DNA from: Epiperipatus broadwayi
Lineage: Eukaryota > Onychophora > Udeonychophora > Euonychophora > Peripatidae
Length of the DNA stretch: 64,000 nt
Assembly: GCA_028023455.1 (NCBI GenBank)
Contig: JAQFVV010006216.1
Span: 1,241,445-1,305,444, forward strand
Direction: 5' to 3'
Shown here: positions 48,936-61,619 of the stretch, in pieces
Numbering within the stretch: the first letter of the stretch is position 1
Layout of the letters: each line of letters begins with the position of its first letter
Program-made: the position numbers and the translations under genes
The notes under the pieces: generated by a model
Databases searched by the model: none
Told to the model about the DNA's origin: nothing
What the model saw: only the letters and a program-made list of their open reading frames with translations

Positions 48936-51900
48936 AAGCAGTTGGATCTGAGTTTGATCCTAGCTTCATGACATCTAGCCATAATCCCACTTCAAACACA
49001 TAATACTAACCTTAAATTTCCGATTCAATGGGGCTTTATACGTTCAATCCACGCTAATTTCCATAAAAAATAACTTATTTTATAAATGCGTATTAAAATT
49101 AATTCTTTCAGATTTAAATTGATCAATTCTATTAAAATTCATGATAGAATTATTCATGAATTTATATATTATAACTGCATGGATTGTGCGTATATGTTTG
49201 TAAATATTTAAATATATATAATTGTCGAAAGTTTCATTGCATTGGGACTATTTGTTTTTTTTTACTTTTAAATAATTTGTTAAAGTTTTAATGATTAAAA
49301 GCTACATTCTTTTAATAAGCTTTCAGATTTCCCCTTTCCAAAAACAACTGTTAAAGTTTTATTAATTAGAAAAAAAGATAAGGATTTCCTAATTAAAATC
49401 ATTTTCTGATTTTAAGAATTCATTTTCTAATTAGAAAATGAATTCAAGTTAATGAGTTTGAAAGCCTTATCGAAGGAATGTATCTAAAAACAACCAGTAA
49501 ATCTAAAAACATTGACAATGAAAGAAGCACTAGCCTGAAGGCATCAGAGAACAGGATATATAGCTCTAAAAAGTTTGGAAAAAAGAAGCCATCTTTGTTG
49601 TAGAGAAGTGCAGTAAACTCAGTGTGTTTTAAATAGTGTTTTGATTATGGTGAAGGGCTAGAACATCAGAAATCTGGCTATGGTTCCTGAAGCCCTTTGA
49701 GAATCTTCAATGAAGCTGCTGAATCTTTCCAGACCAATCATGCTGCTAAAATTGTGAAAATTCATTAAACTACTGTTCAAGTAATCGACCAAATGGTGCC
49801 TACATTTTTTACCAACCCGGACGTGTAACCTAAGGGAACCAGCCCCGGAAGAAATGGGTAATATATTTCCATAATGAACCTTAAGCTTTCTGGCCAGTTT
49901 CTGAACTTTACTTTACACTCCCTTTAAGAGCTCTTCTTATTTATAATGTAATAATCTTTGTAAAACCTTTTATTTATGCTATTTTAAATTAGTAATTCTC
50001 TCAATCTCTAGTCTTTAAATTTAACTTTCCTTCCCTCTATGGTGGTTCATTTACTATACTATATATATATTTATCATGTTATTTATTAATGTTTATTTTA
50101 AATTATATGCCAATAATCCTTCGACTCAATGAGCCCCTTTGTTCCATTTGCCTCACGCAAATAATATAATATTAAATCTGATAATAATTCTCGCCCATTA
50201 GAACTAGATTTATACAGTTCTATCAACCATCAAGTCGAAAGAAATTATTAAATGTGTGTTATTTTTATTAATGGCTAATAATAATAAATTATTAGCTCAA
50301 TTTCTAACCTATGCTCCCGGCCACTTTACTGAGTTTATAATATCTATTTATTCACATTAATATATTGTTTCACAAAAAGGTCGATAAAAAAATTAAATGA
50401 ATATATTCTAATTCAAATTTTATACTTTCTATTAATATTCAGGAAGGGCATGAGATTTAGGGCATAATTAATATAATTTCTAATTGCATTGAATACTTTT
50501 TGATTAAAGCACGTTTGACTTTAATTTAACTTGATCAGGTCATCACGTAGAGCATTCTTTATATAAAATAGGTTTTATTACTTAAATACGATGGCTACCA
50601 AGTTATCATTTTCTGAACGTTGCTGACACGAGCCATCTCATGCTTCGTAAGCTTGTCATCGGTGATCTTCATGTTATTTTAATAAATAGGAAGAAAGCAC
50701 TTTCTCACTTGCTCATTTTTATATTTGGAACACCAAAGGTTTGTAACTATGACTCGACCTGGTTTTCCCTGTGTTCCATATCTCCTTCAAAAGGGTAGTA
50801 AAGACTTGTAAAACACAAGCTGCCCTGCTGTTTTCTTAAATCACTGACAAAGCCATTATTTTTCAGATTTATTCTTATAGATCATAAGTCGTCAATACTG
50901 TTTATTTCTCAGTTCCAGTAAAGCCCGCTCAAATGCTCATAAATCGTGATGAATTGATTTTATTAAAGTCGACCAAATTCATATTTATTTATAATTAAGT
51001 AAGTTTTTTATTAAATATTAAAGTTATGCCCTAAATATGTATCTTTGCTCTTTGTGAATTGATTTACGAATGTGAAAATAAATCTCACATTCTTTCCTTT
51101 AGAATTTGAATCATAATTCCTGTCACAGCCAAATACCTTTATCTACCTTTATTTACTTGTCGGGGCATAGACATATATAATCATTCCAGAATATTGCATA
51201 ATAGTATTGACATATAATAAGGACTGCCATTCTTGTTGTAATTACAAATTCCATTTAAAGACTAGAGGTAATCTATATAATCACAATCTAAAAGTTGAAC
51301 AAAATTATAATTATTATTAAACATTTTATTAACACGTTTGGTTTTTTAACTTTCTTTTTTATTCAAATTATTTTAATATTAATGCTCACTGTCTGTATTC
51401 GCAACCCAAACATATATATATATGAGTTGACTTATAAAGATTCTTAGTTATTTTATTATACTTCATTAGAGTTAAATCAAGGGTCTCATTAATCATCATC
51501 ATCCGTTGAGCTAGTTCCTTGGTGCATAGTCATGTACCGTTGATATATGTCATCCATTGATTTGATCTGAGCTCATGAGTTGGGTTTGAATTCAGTTTGA
51601 ACCACCTGAGTTTGAATCCGACTTTGAGTTTGGGTTTGTTGATGTGTTGGCTTCTTTTTGACTGGTACAATATATATATATATATAAACTAAAATATATT
51701 TATTCAATTAAAATTTCCTAAAAATTTTCATAAATGGTAATTGAATCAAAAATGCTTTCATTATAATTCTAAATTATTTTCACTAAAAAAGGAATCAAAA
51801 CAACTATTTTATGCACTATACAATTAATAATCAACTTTATATGATCAAATAATAATAAACATCAATGGAAAACCACTTCCTTGCACAATTTTTAATCAAT

Positions 51901-52004
51901 ATCCTTATTATTCATTTCTGACAAATGTAACATAATGTCAGCTTTCATCACAAATGCACTAAAAATGTTGACCAAAAAATATACAAATTTCATTTGAAAA
52001 TAAT
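48934..52004. other. no gene seen
   Basis: AT-rich, with slightly more complex parts near 49500-49900, 50580-50960 and 51480-51660. No coding frame with known relatives, and no repeat structure that could be defined. Confidence 0.45.
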
Positions 52005-52205
52005 CCCAGTGCATAAAGCTAAACTGGAATAAATATCACAATATTAAATCACTCCACATGGCTAAAAAATTCAGTACTGCCCTCTATAAAGATAAATATA
52101 TTTAATATATTTATTTATAGAGGGTAGTGCTGAATTTCTTAGCTGTGTGGAGTAAATTTAATATTGCAAAATTTCATTTGGTATAGAGATAAATTAAAAC
52201 TTTGG
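52005..52205. repeat. palindromic repeat, short copy of the 63-kb family
   Basis: The sequence from ataatcccagtgcataaagc through aattcagtactgccctct folds back on gagggtagtgctgaatttct with a short AT loop near 52100. The same arm sequences occur at 63094-63914. This copy lacks the inner part of the arms found there. Non-coding and MITE-like, class unknown. Confidence 0.75.
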
Positions 52206-52859
52206 TAATATACAACAACAAATTTGATAATAAATTTAAAATGTGCATATTACGTCAAAAACAATTTTTATTTAACTAATTTTAATTAATATTTTTGTAG
52301 TTATGGAAATTTTAATTTTCCCCAAGAACAATTATATCATTTAAAAAAAATTAGCAAACAAAAAAATAATTTACATAATTTATCATATTAGAGCTATAAT
52401 AATCAAATGTATATTATATTTTTGATCTAATTTTTATTTAATTATGACTGCATTTGTGTAAAATAAATAAAATTATGAATTGTTGTTTTTAAAAAAATAA
52501 CAGAGCTGCAAAAAAAAAAAAAATCCAGATTTTCTTGGTTACATAATCATGAAAATAAAGTGCACTAAAAATGGTTTAAAATGTATATTGTTAATTTATA
52601 TACCACATACAAAGGGCATTGCTTCTGTTGAGACAAGAGAAAATGCTATGGCATCTGGAGACGAGGTTGATGAAATACATGGTCAAAATGCTAAAGGTGA
52701 AGTTTGGCTGTTGAGTAGCAGGCATTGAGAAATATGAAAAAGTGGCTATAGAAAATACAAAGGAATATATATATTGGTTCAAGAAATAATGGATTAAATT
52801 AATAAGTTGAAGTTGCAAATGACAATGGCAAATGACTCAAACCAGCCTCGGTCTACAAA

Positions 52860-54080
52860 CAGATCAATTATGTATTGGCAGGTGCAATGTCAAAAATTTT
52901 CAATCAGATGTGTAATGAAAGGATTGAATGGCCTTACATAAACAGCAGAATAATTTTTTGCATAAAAAAGACAAATCAAAACAAACCCCAACTTTTAAAG
53001 ACCTAAGAAACATATCTATAGAAGATATTGATTCAAAAATCTTGGCGTGAATACTACTTAAAAAATAGAATGACTTGGTAGGAGATAAAATATCATCAGC
53101 ACATCATGTTGTTAAGGGTAAAAGAGCCATAAATGCATCTATAAGAATACAAGAAGCAATAAAGTATGCAAAAGAACTTAAGCTAATGCAGTACTTTGCT
53201 ATACAAATTGATTTTAAGTCAGTGTTTGATCTAATTAACTGGTCATATCTCATAAAAGCCCTGAGCAATCTGATTCAAGATGATAAATATCTAGAGAATG
53301 CTATAGTAAATTACATAAGAATTAGTAGAATGTCCTGCAAAAACTATATGTGCAGATCTGAATTCTTCATACCAGAGAAAGGTATTTCCCAAGGATCACC
53401 ATTGGCAGCTCTATTATTCGCAATTTACATAGATCCCATGATTAAAGAAATAGAGACATTGGTTAATGGAATCTACATACTGCATTTGGGTGTCACAATA
53501 GAAGTCACTGCCTTTATTGATGACATTAAAATAATAGTAAAAAATAGTTATAATATTAATGTAGTGATGAATGTCCTAAAAAGTTTCAAGAAATTACAAA
53601 TTCAGTAGTTCAATCTAACAAATCAGCAGCATGGCAATTGGCAATGGGTAAAAGGATACCATCTGAATTTATAGCTCAGCCAAAGTCATTTCTCAGTTTG
53701 CCAATATATATGTCAAAGACATATATGAATAGTCACTTAAATCAACTAATTACAAAAAAATCGAAGAGAGGGTTAATACTTCACATCGTTCAAGCTGTAT
53801 GAAGTGACAAGAATCCAACTGTTCAATGCAATTGGAACAGGAGTCCTTAGCTATTATGGTCCATGGGTCAAACTATATAACAAAACAATTAGTAGAATAA
53901 ACCATATGGCTAAAAAAATTCATCTGGAAAAAGAAATCTAGATTACTATCAATGGCAATATTACAGTTATCCATTAATAAGGGAGGGCTTAACTTAATTC
54001 ATCCAAAGCTATATGTAGATTTTATTACTGCAAGAACATATTTAAATGTTATTAAGGATCAATACTTCAGTCCACCAAAG
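52860..54080 (+). pseudogene. L1/Tx1-like reverse transcriptase
   Basis: A broken segment near 52990-53060 resembles the L1 motif with DYKILAKIL (here ISIEDIDSKILA then a stop). The best frame, 53075-53608 (177 codons), carries motif A IQIDFKSVFDLINW (residues 43-56), motif B GISQGSPLAALLF (103-115) and motif C FIDD (147-150; Phe-Ala-Asp-Asp is usual). Downstream FLSLPIYM (53690) and TITVIHQ-like stretches continue with stops. RT would copy LINE RNA at a nicked target; this copy is dead. Confidence 0.75.
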
Positions 54081-54384
54081 GGGATATAAAAATATATAGT
54101 GAAATAGGGCTGGAGAAAAACTCTTATTTGACAGATATGTTTATTGCATATAAGGACATACACAATGACCTAAATGTGCAAAATTTGAAAGGAATTAGAT
54201 ATAAAGACATAAGAAGAGAAGTAAAACCTCATGAAAATTTATGAATAAATTGTTCAATGAAAGAGGTCCTAGTTAAATTCCATTCAATTTATACACCACA
54301 AGACATTTATGAACTTCATATTCAAGTTGATCAAAGGAATTTTACCGACCACAACATACATTAATAAAAGATTGGCAATGAGCT

Positions 54385-54455
54385 TTAGAGGAAACTTGTT
54401 TATTTTGTAAATATAAATGTGAAACATTTCAACACTTACTAGATGAATGCAGTTT
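54385..54455 (+). pseudogene. LINE C-terminal CCHC finger (zf-RVT-like)
   Basis: The frame reads CLFCKYKCETFQHLLDEC, a Cys-x2-Cys-x8-His-x4-Cys arrangement typical of the C-terminus of L1/Tx1-type LINE proteins, at the position expected downstream of the RT. Confidence 0.65.
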
Positions 54456-55078
54456 TTTTGGGAGGCTAAGATACAGAGTTTTCCACACCCCAATGATAAA
54501 TCTTAAAATACTACTGAAGCAAAATGTAATAAAATTCAAACCTCAGAATGCAATAGTGATAATACATACATTGAAAACTATATGGACAATCTGGTGTTCT
54601 TTAATATTTGATAATAAAAACTTTAAATGGTTGAAGAAACTTGACAATGATTGACACAACTATTTTTCTAGGTGTTTGAAATACTGGCCAAAGAAAGTTA
54701 TGGAAATAGTATAGGGAGGGACTGCTATGACTGTTTGTGAAATGTGGGAGTAAAAGTACACACACAAAGAGAAATAAGACAATAAAAGTATGTAGAGTGG
54801 TAAAATAAAGGATCTCTCAAGAGAGAAGAAAGGTTCCATGATTTAAACTAGGAATATGATTTATAAGGCCTCACTCTAGGATTTAATAAGAAAACAATAT
54901 TAACAGTTCAACAATGAGAGTCTTATAGATTTGCATTGTGGTGCTTTGAGGACAGGACTGATAAATTTGGTGTAAAGAATAAAGTGAATCAAAACTAATT
55001 TGTAGATACTTCCTGTACATATTTAAATGTTGTTTATTAAAGTTTATTACTTAAAATAAAAAAAATAAATTTGATAAT

Positions 55079-55789
55079 GAACATACTTAAATCTGATAAT
55101 ATTGTTCTCTTGTTCCAAACATTGTGTGAAATATTTTACCATTTAGTAAACTTATGGAGAAGGTTGTATATATTTAGACAATGATGTGAGATTAAAAGGT
55201 ACCCTGTTTCCTTCATTATCTAATTGCTAGTCCAGTGAAACATCATGCAATTCATTCCATTTTTTAGTAAAATAGTTATAAGTTATTGTATAATAGAATA
55301 TCTTTAATCAAATTGTATTAAAGATTTGCTGAGATCTGATTTCATAGTTCCAAATTAATATTAATTTAGCTATTTGGATTAAGATGTGCTAGATAGTGGA
55401 ATTATTTAATATCATGTTTTTCTGTTAAAGTTATATTGTAGATAATATAAGAATGAATTTAGATGATGGAAGAGATCAAATTAAAATTATAGTTTATTAG
55501 CTTGAATAAATGAAACTTTATTGATTTCTATCATTTGGTTGATTAACAAATGAGGCATATATCTTATTTTAATGATCAATAGTATTTCTTCCTTTATTTA
55601 TTTATATTCTATGCATTCTTGATTTTCTATAACTATCCACTAAGCTAAGCTATAAGTCAGGTATTAGTTGAAGAGTCTCAATACTAATTTAAAGCAAAAT
55701 AAAGTTGTTAATTTATTCTATTCATTAATAGAATTGGTGCCCTAGGTATTTGTTCATATAATGTGCAGGATCGGTGTTAAGTAGGGGGG
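55079..55789. other. AT-rich DNA, no gene seen
   Basis: Nothing recognised; ends at a G11 run near 55786-55796. Confidence 0.5.
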
Positions 55790-55800
55790 GGGGGTTTACT

Positions 55801-56040
55801 ATATATATATATATTAAGCTAATTAAAAAATAAATAATCTGTATAATCTATTTTACAAATGTATAAAATATCTGTAATATGTTATATTTAATTATACTTA
55901 TTTATGCATGAAAATGTATTAATTATGGGATCATATATGTTTGAATATTATAGCTCTGATGAAGGCTGCTGGTCAGTCAAAACTATTAGAAAATATTGTC
56001 AAGAAATAAATGTACTATAAAAAGTGACTATAAAAAAGCA
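55801..56040 (+). mobile_element. Penelope-type terminal fragment with hammerhead
   Basis: The sequence around the hammerhead-like block resembles the 41325-41465 arm: a TGATTATATA-like lead, a tattatagctctgatga core, then aaaactatt. No coding part is attached, so this looks like an isolated pseudo-LTR fragment. Confidence 0.5.
55944..55997 (+). ncRNA. PLE-type hammerhead, stems kept, G12 changed
   Basis: Stem I: AATATT (55944-55949) with AATATT (55992-55997), an internal loop, then CT with AG. CTGATGA (55956-55962). Stem II: GGCTG/CAGTC with loop CTGGT. Then AAAA for GAAA, and CTATT with the expected cut after T55987. The stems differ in sequence from the 41.4-kb copy but pair in the same way, which supports a real ancestral ribozyme. 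Expected to be inactive. Confidence 0.55.
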
Positions 56041-57667
56041 TATTAAATGGTATTATATAACCTGCTTTATTAAAATAGTATTTATAAGTTTTTTTATAAG
56101 ATGTAAGTATCAGAATTGTATTGTTTTAAAATCATTTCATGAGCTGAAATTTATTAATAGAAAGCTTATTCAAAACCATAATTAGAAATCTCTTGCAATA
56201 TTTTAAAATTAAGAAGATCGAGGTGTAAGAAATCATGTGACTTCATTCAAGATTTTTTTAATAAAATAATACATAACAGCATATATCTTCACACATAGTA
56301 TAATAAATATAAAACATTAAATAAACATAAGTATCAAAATATATAATGCACACACATTCTATCACATGAGCTGTTGGTTTGTATGATTTGTCAAAGTTCT
56401 ACTGTTGTTGGTTTATTATATCAACCTGCACATAAATAGTTCATTTTATGCTGTCTATAAACTTCTTTATTATACTGACTCTCAGAATACTCAAAGATTG
56501 CAATGCCTGCTTTAATTAATATCAGAAATTGGAATAAAAATCTTATTACCTATAGGATTTGAACCATGATGGTTTCTTACTCTATGCTGCTGCATGTGTG
56601 TTTTACCAACTGATTGGATGTTAGGCTTCTGTTGTAATCTTGATGATTGCAATTATATGCTACTTCTATTTCAGGCAGTTAGACATTCCTGGCAGCTTCA
56701 AATTATTAGATGGGCATTGCTTCTATCGCTCAGACTGCTAATGTTCTGTTGGACTAAGGCTGGAATCTGTCCATATGCTCCAGTTTTTGGCTTAACACTG
56801 CATTGTCTTAAAAAAACTACATCTAACAGATGACTGGATCTAAATATGTCAAAGACTAGATACGTGAATGACTGCCTGATGAAATTTTCGGCCCTATTTG
56901 TCTGATGACTTTGTTATCTTTTAAATTAGTTTTTAAATCCATCCATTGCTTTGGTTGATTAAATTCTTGTTAAAATGTATTTAATTAATCCTGTTGTTTA
57001 TGAATTTTAATTAGTAGCCATTGCTTATCCCATTTTATGTAGCTGATCAGAATATGCAATCTTTGAGGGAAATTTTAACTATAATCTTTCATTTGTTTTA
57101 ATATTTAACTTTCATATTTCATTTTATTTTTAACATGAACACATTTTGTTTTGTTTATGTTTAAAAATCAACTCGTTATTTACGCACACATATATTTATT
57201 TTATTTTAAATAAATGGAAAGAGAGATTTTTTTAGTTTTTAAGATTTCTTTTTTTTCTTTAAGAGATTTAAATTTGCTCCGTTAAATTACCCCTGGGCTA
57301 ACTGCATTTTCTATTAATAAAACTAACTTTCTAAATATCACTTTCTTAATTTATTCTAAAGTTTAGTTTTTGCCAAGTTAAATTGTCTCCCCCTCCTTTA
57401 TGAGTGATGTGGCATTATGTCTTAGCAAACTGTTTTGTTTAATGAAAAAAAAACTCTTCATATTTCCACATTAAACTTCTCTTTATTAAACTTTTCATTA
57501 TTTTTTAAAGAATTTTTTTCTTTAAAATCTTTGAGCTGCTTATGAATTATTTTTATTTTAATTGTTTAAATACAATTAATTTTGAAACCTTCCATTATTT
57601 ATAACATTTTTATTTTTAATAAATTTTAGATGGAATTATTACAACATATACCTTGCTTAGTGGTACA
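56041..57667. other. no gene seen
   Basis: A 79-codon frame at 56594-56833 lies in a slightly less AT-rich patch (about 56380-56900) but resembles no known protein; the rest is AT-rich. Confidence 0.45.
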
Positions 57668-57706
<39 letters not shown>

Positions 57707-57708
57707 CA
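57668..57708. repeat. (TA)n(TG)n microsatellite
   Basis: A TA run that passes into TG repeats. Confidence 0.9.
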
Positions 57709-58210
57709 TGTTGAAAAGTTTTATAGACTTTTATTGTCATAAACAATATTTATTCTATTCAAATAAATGTTTATCAACAAAATGTGAGATGTTATATATA
57801 ATCAATTGTTATTAATTTTCTTCTTTTCTGCACAAACATAGTATCTGGTACAATGAAAATACAGAGAAGTTAGGTTTTTTTAAAGTATGATATTATAAAC
57901 TCAGCTCTTCTAAGAATTAGTGACAGGGGCTTTCAATTTGAAAAAAGTTGAATCTCACCTGTATGTATCTGTTGCCTTTATAAATTTTCTAGGTTCGAAT
58001 AGCCTAGTGGCACCCTGGTATGGCAGATAGGATTGTAAGGTATGAGTCATACCATTATAATATATATCTTTATTATATATAAACACATTAAAAGTATGAA
58101 GCTAAACTAGTCAATAAATAATCAAAATTGCTCCAAATTCACAACTCAACCAGACTTGCCAAAAAAAATCTAAAACATTACCAATGCATTACCCACAATC
58201 CACTTATCTC

Positions 58211-58465
58211 TCATCTACCCTTAATATTAAAAGAACTTTTAAATAAATCAAATGCTTCAGATTCATAAATTTTTAATAATAAATATTCTATTATTTTTAT
58301 TTTATTACTCTCAATGAAGACAACCTTAGCTTCATCAAAATTAATAATGTGGGCTGTATCTTTTACAAAGATATATGAGGCAGAATTAAGATATTTATTT
58401 CTAACTGAACTTTTATGTATCTTTATTCTTTTATGTATGTGTCCAAATTCAAACAGAATAATTAA
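58211..58465 (-). pseudogene. PLE GIY-YIG endonuclease C-terminal fragment
   Basis: The minus-strand frame reads HKRIKIHKSSVRNKYLNSA, then AHIINFDEAKVVFIESNK and IKIIEYLLLKIY. These are the Lys-Arg-x-x-x-His segment, the His-x-Ile-x-Phe-Asp segment and the final Glu-containing helix of PLE endonucleases. The YIG start and all of the RT are missing; the hydrophobic residues upstream in the same frame are read-through of flanking DNA. It is a third PLE lineage in the window, distinct in sequence from the other two. Confidence 0.65.
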
Positions 58466-58569
58466 AAATAGAAAATAATTACTGATTAATATTACATATA
58501 CCAGAGAAATTAAAATCATAAAAAATAATTTTAACTTTATAAAATACAACATACTAGTATTCAAACAAA

Positions 58570-60119
58570 ATATCGTTTAACCAGTACACTAGATTTGATA
58601 TGGAATTATAAAATTTTAATATTTAAAAAATCGGTACCTACTTTATATAGTGTTTTTAAAAGCATTAGTATTGTATTGCATTTATAACAAATATTAGTAG
58701 CTTTTCCAATACGTACATATATGACATACCTTTTATTGTTTTATTTAAAAGTCTGAAAGGTTGGAAGCTGCTTCTATAGATAGTAAAAACAATAACATAC
58801 AATTACTCATATTGTTTACAGATATGTATTTAATTATATTTTCTTCATTTTACATCTGAAGTTCATATCTTAATCATACTCAGTATTATAATAAACTCAA
58901 TTTGTCTTGTAAATAATTACATATGGTATATATTAAATATTAAATTATTCTTTTTTTTTAAAGTATCGATTTTATTTTATTTGTATAGATAATATTTATA
59001 AAAATTATGTCTACATTATCTACGTAATGAAGATCCAGATATATTTTCATGCTCCCCCGCCCGAATATATTTTTCTAAATTTAAAATAGTAGGCAATGCC
59101 AGAGTTTTAAAATTTATGATGGAAAGAAAATGCTTTGTACAACATAATTTTTCCCCGTCTTCCTTAATGTATGTATATATTAAAGATATACATGTCTTAA
59201 TAAAAAAAAGTCACAATATTAACAGTATGTATAATATGTATAAGAAGAATACATGGGCGGCTAATGATAAGCACTGTATGTTACTCAATGATATTATAAT
59301 TTTTTTGACTTTTATTTCTACAAAAGGAACCTTTTTATCTTTTGAGTCAGATGTCAAAATACATCTATGTTAAGCAGCGATTTTTGACAGGTTGTCAATA
59401 TGATATTATTTCTCTTGAGCATACATAATATGTCACAATAAATTTAATAATAATAAAAAAGATTTAAATCAATAAAACATTAAATAAAATCAGATTGTAA
59501 GGTATATTCAATAAAAATAACTTAAATGATTTATTAGAAAAAAAAATCTATATTCTTTTAAAAAGTATAGATAAGTACATTAAAAAAAGATTGATACTAT
59601 AATAAACAACTTAGAAAAAATATATAAAAAAAGTTAGGATCTTGGGAAAAAAATTCTAATCAAATTTATTATAGAAACGATTTAAAGCTAAATAAATTTA
59701 AAAATAAAAAACTCAATAACTTTAATTAGCATAAAGTTATTATGAGTGACAAATTTAGTTCTAGAGGAAAACTGAGACTGTCATAACATGACCTGATGAT
59801 TGACACTAGGCCAAATAAATTATAAATTTTTTTTCAAACAAGCAGACTAGAATTTTTATTTCCATTAGTAATACTATTGCCCATCCAGAATAGCCATCTA
59901 ATTAATATAGATCAGTAAATAGATATTTAAACACAGATCAGAATAGTGTCAAACTGATATAATTACTGTTTTCCTGAAGATTTGTGATGATGGTGTTCTA
60001 GTTGTATTTTTATATTGGACTATTTCCATTATCTAATATGCATATTGAATGTATTTAGAAAAATTTAACTTTATTTAAATATTTCAAATACATTCAGCTG
60101 TTAGTAATAACACATCAAA
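58570..60119. other. AT-rich DNA, no gene seen
   Basis: Nothing recognised; the 85-codon frame at 59116-59373 resembles no known protein. Confidence 0.5.
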
Positions 60120-60124
60120 CAGGT

Positions 60125-60222
60125 TAGTATATGCACAACGTTTTGAGAGGTATTATTCTCCCCTCTTCTTCAGGCATTGCTGGGTCTGACCAATGACAGT
60201 ACTAGCATGGGATTCGAACCTG
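60125..60222 (-). ncRNA. hammerhead-like block next to a pol III box B
   Basis: On the minus strand an exact box B, GGTTCGAATCC (60210-60220), is followed about 35 bp later by CTGAAGA (60167-60173), a 5-bp stem AGAGG/CCTCT with an 11-nt loop, and CAAAACGTTGTGC. The CAAAA could be a decayed CGAAA. Stem I pairs poorly and the cleavage position is ambiguous, so the ribozyme reading is weak. The block could instead be a tRNA-derived or PLE terminal fragment. Confidence 0.3.
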
Positions 60223-61406
60223 TACAAATTTTTCCATTAATATTATTTATCTCATAAATAGTTTTTGACAATATATTTCATTACTAATAATGTCTCAAAA
60301 TCAATTTATATTCTGTTCATTACAATCCCTAATCTTTTAATAAGAATTTCTTCAAATTCACACTTCACTCTTACGAAACCACATTTACGGACAACTATAT
60401 ACTTGAATTATCTTTACAAGATGTATATTTGTTTCTTATAACTATGCCATGTTTTGAATATTTATTGCTTAATATTGTGCCTCATTTCTTGTGAAAGTTT
60501 ATTTAATGAGTAATAATAATGAATGAACCTTTATAACTTTTTCATTGTTTCTTTATCTTTTTCTTCATTAGAAATATCATTTCCATAATATAATTTGATA
60601 TCCCTACAATTTATTTCAGATCATGTGAATGTTTAATTTATTCATCACTATCACACCACTATAATTAAGATTAAATAAAATATCATTTGATATTGTATCA
60701 ATTAATTGAATGCTGTTTTTTTTTGTATGGCAAACTTTAGCTAGATTATAGCTGAACACTGCTTCATTTGATGAACCGACTGCTAGTTAAGTTTTTAGAT
60801 TCTTCAAAGTAATAATGGGGAATATTATAAATCAATATTTCCTATATTAACATTAAAATATTTCAAAAAAATAAACATTTGCAAAAAAATTACTACTCAA
60901 ACATATATAGAAATCAAATTAGATAGAAAAAGTCATTTAAAAAATAGGAATTAACAAAATGTTATTTGAAAGAACAAAGAATAGACCAAGTTATGTACCT
61001 ACATATTCATACAATGTATTCAACAAAACAAAGTAAAAATTTGATTCAAATTTTAACTTTATTACTTATGATTTAAATGCAGTATTGCAATTTAAATGAA
61101 ACACAATGCACTCATTTATAAAATTCTTGGTGCGATAGCTTATTGAGGATATGCATTATAATTCTTAGAATGACAATTTATATCATATATTGTACAAATA
61201 TGAACTTAGCTAGCTCTAGTGTGGTTACTATATCTTACAATTAATCAAGCTTAAATTGAAAGATAAACAGAATGCTCTAAAATGTTTGAAAGAAAAAATA
61301 ATGTAGACAAAATAATTATCTTCATTAATACTCAAAAAGATATTTGTAAAGCTTCATTGTAAAGCTTCATGTATATTAATACATGTAAGTTAATTATATA
61401 TATATA
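60223..61406. other. AT-rich DNA, no gene seen
   Basis: Nothing recognised. Confidence 0.5.
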
Positions 61407-61619
61407 TTATAATTGAAATAATAAATTTAACGGTTTACAAACTATTATAAACAATCCTTAAATCCGCAGAAATACTTTTGGTTAATTTCTTAAACCTGCC
61501 TCAACTGCCATTAAATTCAAAAAACAAAAGCAGATGCAAACATCATCAATTCAAATTCCATGAACCTCGTATTTTAATGTTAGCAGCTTGTTGATTTATT
61601 AAATGCATTTTATTCCTGT

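Larger units (their letters stand above)
52229..55066 (+). mobile_element. decayed L1/Tx1-like LINE with target duplication
   Basis: The 12-bp sequence aaatttgataat occurs at 52217-52228 and at 55067-55078, the second directly after an A-rich tail (aaaataaaaaaaata). This brackets about 2.84 kb holding RT remains in the plus direction and a Cys-Cys-His-Cys finger near the 3' end. The endonuclease ORF is not recognisable, so the copy is 5'-truncated or decayed beyond reading before about 52830. Confidence 0.7.

Noticed and set aside
56594-56833. 79-codon frame considered as a host exon
   Set aside because: No homology, no convincing splice context, and codon content like the surrounding DNA.
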